From NCBI GenBank assembly GCA_003648085.1, contig QMOC01000230.1:1-5222 (forward strand): a stretch of 5,222 nt of DNA, in the 5' to 3' direction. Positions 3,913 to 5,222 of the stretch are shown piece by piece. This DNA comes from Chloroflexota bacterium. Lineage in GTDB: Bacteria; Chloroflexota; Anaerolineae; B4-G1. The number at the start of each line of letters is the position of its first letter. The stretch's first letter is position 1. A program made the translations under genes and the position numbers. The notes beneath the pieces are model-generated. The model was not told the DNA's origin and made no database searches. It saw only the letters and a list, made by a program, of their open reading frames with translations.

Positions 3913-5222
3913 GTGCCACCTGCCGGCGTGGACGGCTCGTAGTTGCGCAGCACCACGGGCAGGTAGACATAGACGTCGAAGGTGGGCGTGCCGTATTCGT
4001 CGGCGCCCACGTCCGGCGCGGAGCCGATGGGGCGTGTGTCGCCGTCGAAGTCGTCGCTCACGTCGGGTAACGTGGCCGCCTGGTCAATGGCAGCCGTGGC
4101 CGTGGATACCAGATGCAGGTCACCGTCGGAGGGGTTCACAAACCAACTGCTCTGGGCATCGGTGATGTTGCCTGTGCCGGTGGCGTTAGCCCCGTCTCGG
4201 TCGAGCCAGATGTCCATATTTGTCAGGTTGTAGGCAAAGGTACCCTGGCTCTCCGAAAAGCGGGCTTCCATCCCCCAGGTCACGCCATCGGGGTTGAGGA
4301 GCAGGGCGGTGTTGTGGGCCACCAGCCAGCCCGTAGCGCGGACCATCTCGATCACCACATCGTGGGGCATAGAGGCGTAGATGAAATTGTTGCGCACGAT
4401 GCCGCCGGTGTGGTTTATGCCCTCCTGGCTGGCGTTGCCGAAGGAGATGCCCTGGTAGCAGTCCACCAGCAGGTTGCGCTCCACTATCGTATCCGAGGAG
4501 CCGGACCAGAATAGGACGGTGGGGACGGGGGTGTTACCAGGCGTGCGGATGCGGTACCACTCATTGTCACGCACCACCCAGCGGTGGGCGTTGTGGGCGC
4601 TGATGCCGTTGGTGTACTCGTCGGGCGCGATGGTGGTGTATTCCAGGCGGGAGCAGGCCAGCAGCCCGTCCTCGCTCCCATCACCCCAGGGGTTGACCTT
4701 GACCAGTTGGTCTCCGATGTCCTGGATGTGCAGGTTGTAGAGCACGGGCCGGTCGCGCCCCTGAATGGAGACGCCATGGTCGGTGGCGTTGCGGATGGTG
4801 AGGTCGGCAATGGTCACGTCGTCGGCCTCCACGAGGATGCCGAAATAGCCGTCCGTCATCCCCCCAAAGTCGAGGATGACGTCGTCTCGATCGCCGGTAG
4901 CGCCCCGGATGGCGATGCCGTCGTTCACAATGTGGACGTAACTTTGCATATTGTAGGTACCCGCCGTGACGAGGACGGTGGTACCGGGGGCGGCGTTGTA
5001 AGCCCGGTCGCGGAGTTCCGCCTCCGAGGAGACGGTGACGGTGGGATCGGTGGGCGGCGGCAGAGGTGGACAGCGGGCGTCCGCCACCGCCGACATCGAG
5101 ATAAACGGTGACAACGGATGCCGTGCCGCACCACCGGCGCGGGTTGGGGTGAGGGCACGTCCCACGCTGCAAGAGATCACAGCCAGTGCTACCAACGCGA
5201 TCAACCTGATGTAATGCCGCGC
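3861..5222 (-). CDS. Exported right-handed beta-helix protein (5' end outside window, altered 3' end)
   Basis: The frame is open to the window edge. The first in-window start is a TTG at 5204, but codons before it (RHYIR) extend a signal peptide, so the true start is probably just beyond 5222. The hydrophobic LIALVALAVISC ends in a lipobox-like VISC (residue 12 from the TTG), so it may be a lipoprotein; ordinary secretion is the alternative. A Pro-rich linker (44-55) leads to a parallel beta-helix (about 56-350) with repeated turns such as GIAIRGATGDRDDVILDFGG, VTIADLTIRNATDHGVSIQG and GGIVRNNFIYASM. This fold is typical of polysaccharide lyases and surface carbohydrate-binding proteins; no catalytic set is recognisable. 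DGDTRPIGSAPDVGADEY (387-404) and VYLPVVLRNY (413-422) are typical C-terminal elements. The last 17 or so residues (TLIQLLCPLSRPKRTIW) come from reading the PIN fragment out of frame. Confidence 0.85.
   Translation of the reverse strand, partial: ARHYIRLIALVALAVISCSVGRALTPTRAGGAARHPLSPFISMSAVADARCPPLPPPTDPTVTVSSEAELRDRAYNAAPGTTVLVTAGTYNMQSYVHIVNDGIAIRGATGDRDDVILDFGGMTDGYFGILVEADDVTIADLTIRNATDHGVSIQGRDRPVLYNLHIQDIGDQLVKVNPWGDGSEDGLLACSRLEYTTIAPDEYTNGISAHNAHRWVVRDNEWYRIRTPGNTPVPTVLFWSGSSDTIVERNLLVDCYQGISFGNASQEGINHTGGIVRNNFIYASMPHDVVIEMVRATGWLVAHNTALLLNPDGVTWGMEARFSESQGTFAYNLTNMDIWLDRDGANATGTGNITDAQSSWFVNPSDGDLHLVSTATAAIDQAATLPDVSDDFDGDTRPIGSAPDVGADEYGTPTFDVYVYLPVVLRNYEPSTPAGGTLIQLLCPLSRPKRTIW

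Noticed and set aside
4584..5111. 175-codon + strand open frame
   Set aside because: It is antisense to the beta-helix gene, which has clear repeat and signal-peptide features; Val/Gly/Asp-rich shadow translation.

Overview
The window looks like a chromosomal accessory region from a moderately GC-rich bacterium, most likely a member of the Chloroflexota (Anaerolineae-like). The basis is the C-terminal YLPVVLRN motif on an exported beta-helix protein, a LytS-type kinase with a 5TM sensor region, PIN-type toxin genes, and GTAG/GTAA-footed hairpin repeats. This assignment is inference; no marker gene is present.

Layout, left to right. Bases 1-72 hold a strong extended -10 promoter that reads into a two-gene toxin-antitoxin operon (76-815, + strand): a small antitoxin followed, with a 1-base overlap, by a PIN-domain ribonuclease. 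A 41-bp convergent gap (816-856) follows, with no convincing terminator. On the minus strand, 3102 down to 857 is a two-component operon: a membrane-bound LytS-like histidine kinase, then a LytTR response regulator 2 bp downstream. No target gene of this pair is visible. A good minus-strand promoter sits at 3467-3496.

Between that promoter and the kinase lies the most interesting object, an undamaged 242-bp MITE-like insertion at 3204-3445. It has perfect 11-bp terminal inverted repeats and a perfect 8-bp target duplication. Inside it are two divergent copies of a two-hairpin REP-like unit. Each unit carries a GTAA foot on one hairpin and a GTAG foot on the next, and the stem sequences differ between copies by compensated changes. 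The insertion would place four hairpins in the 5' leader of the kinase-regulator mRNA.

Bases 3454-3912 form a scar region. A + strand fragment of an IS630-like transposase (about 3504-3686) meets, tail to tail, a minus-strand C-terminal fragment of a second PIN toxin (about 3690-3912). The PIN fragment is joined out of frame to the 3' end of an exported right-handed beta-helix protein (minus strand, 3861 to beyond 5222). That gene's 5' end lies outside the window, and its last 17 or so codons appear to be borrowed from the broken PIN gene.
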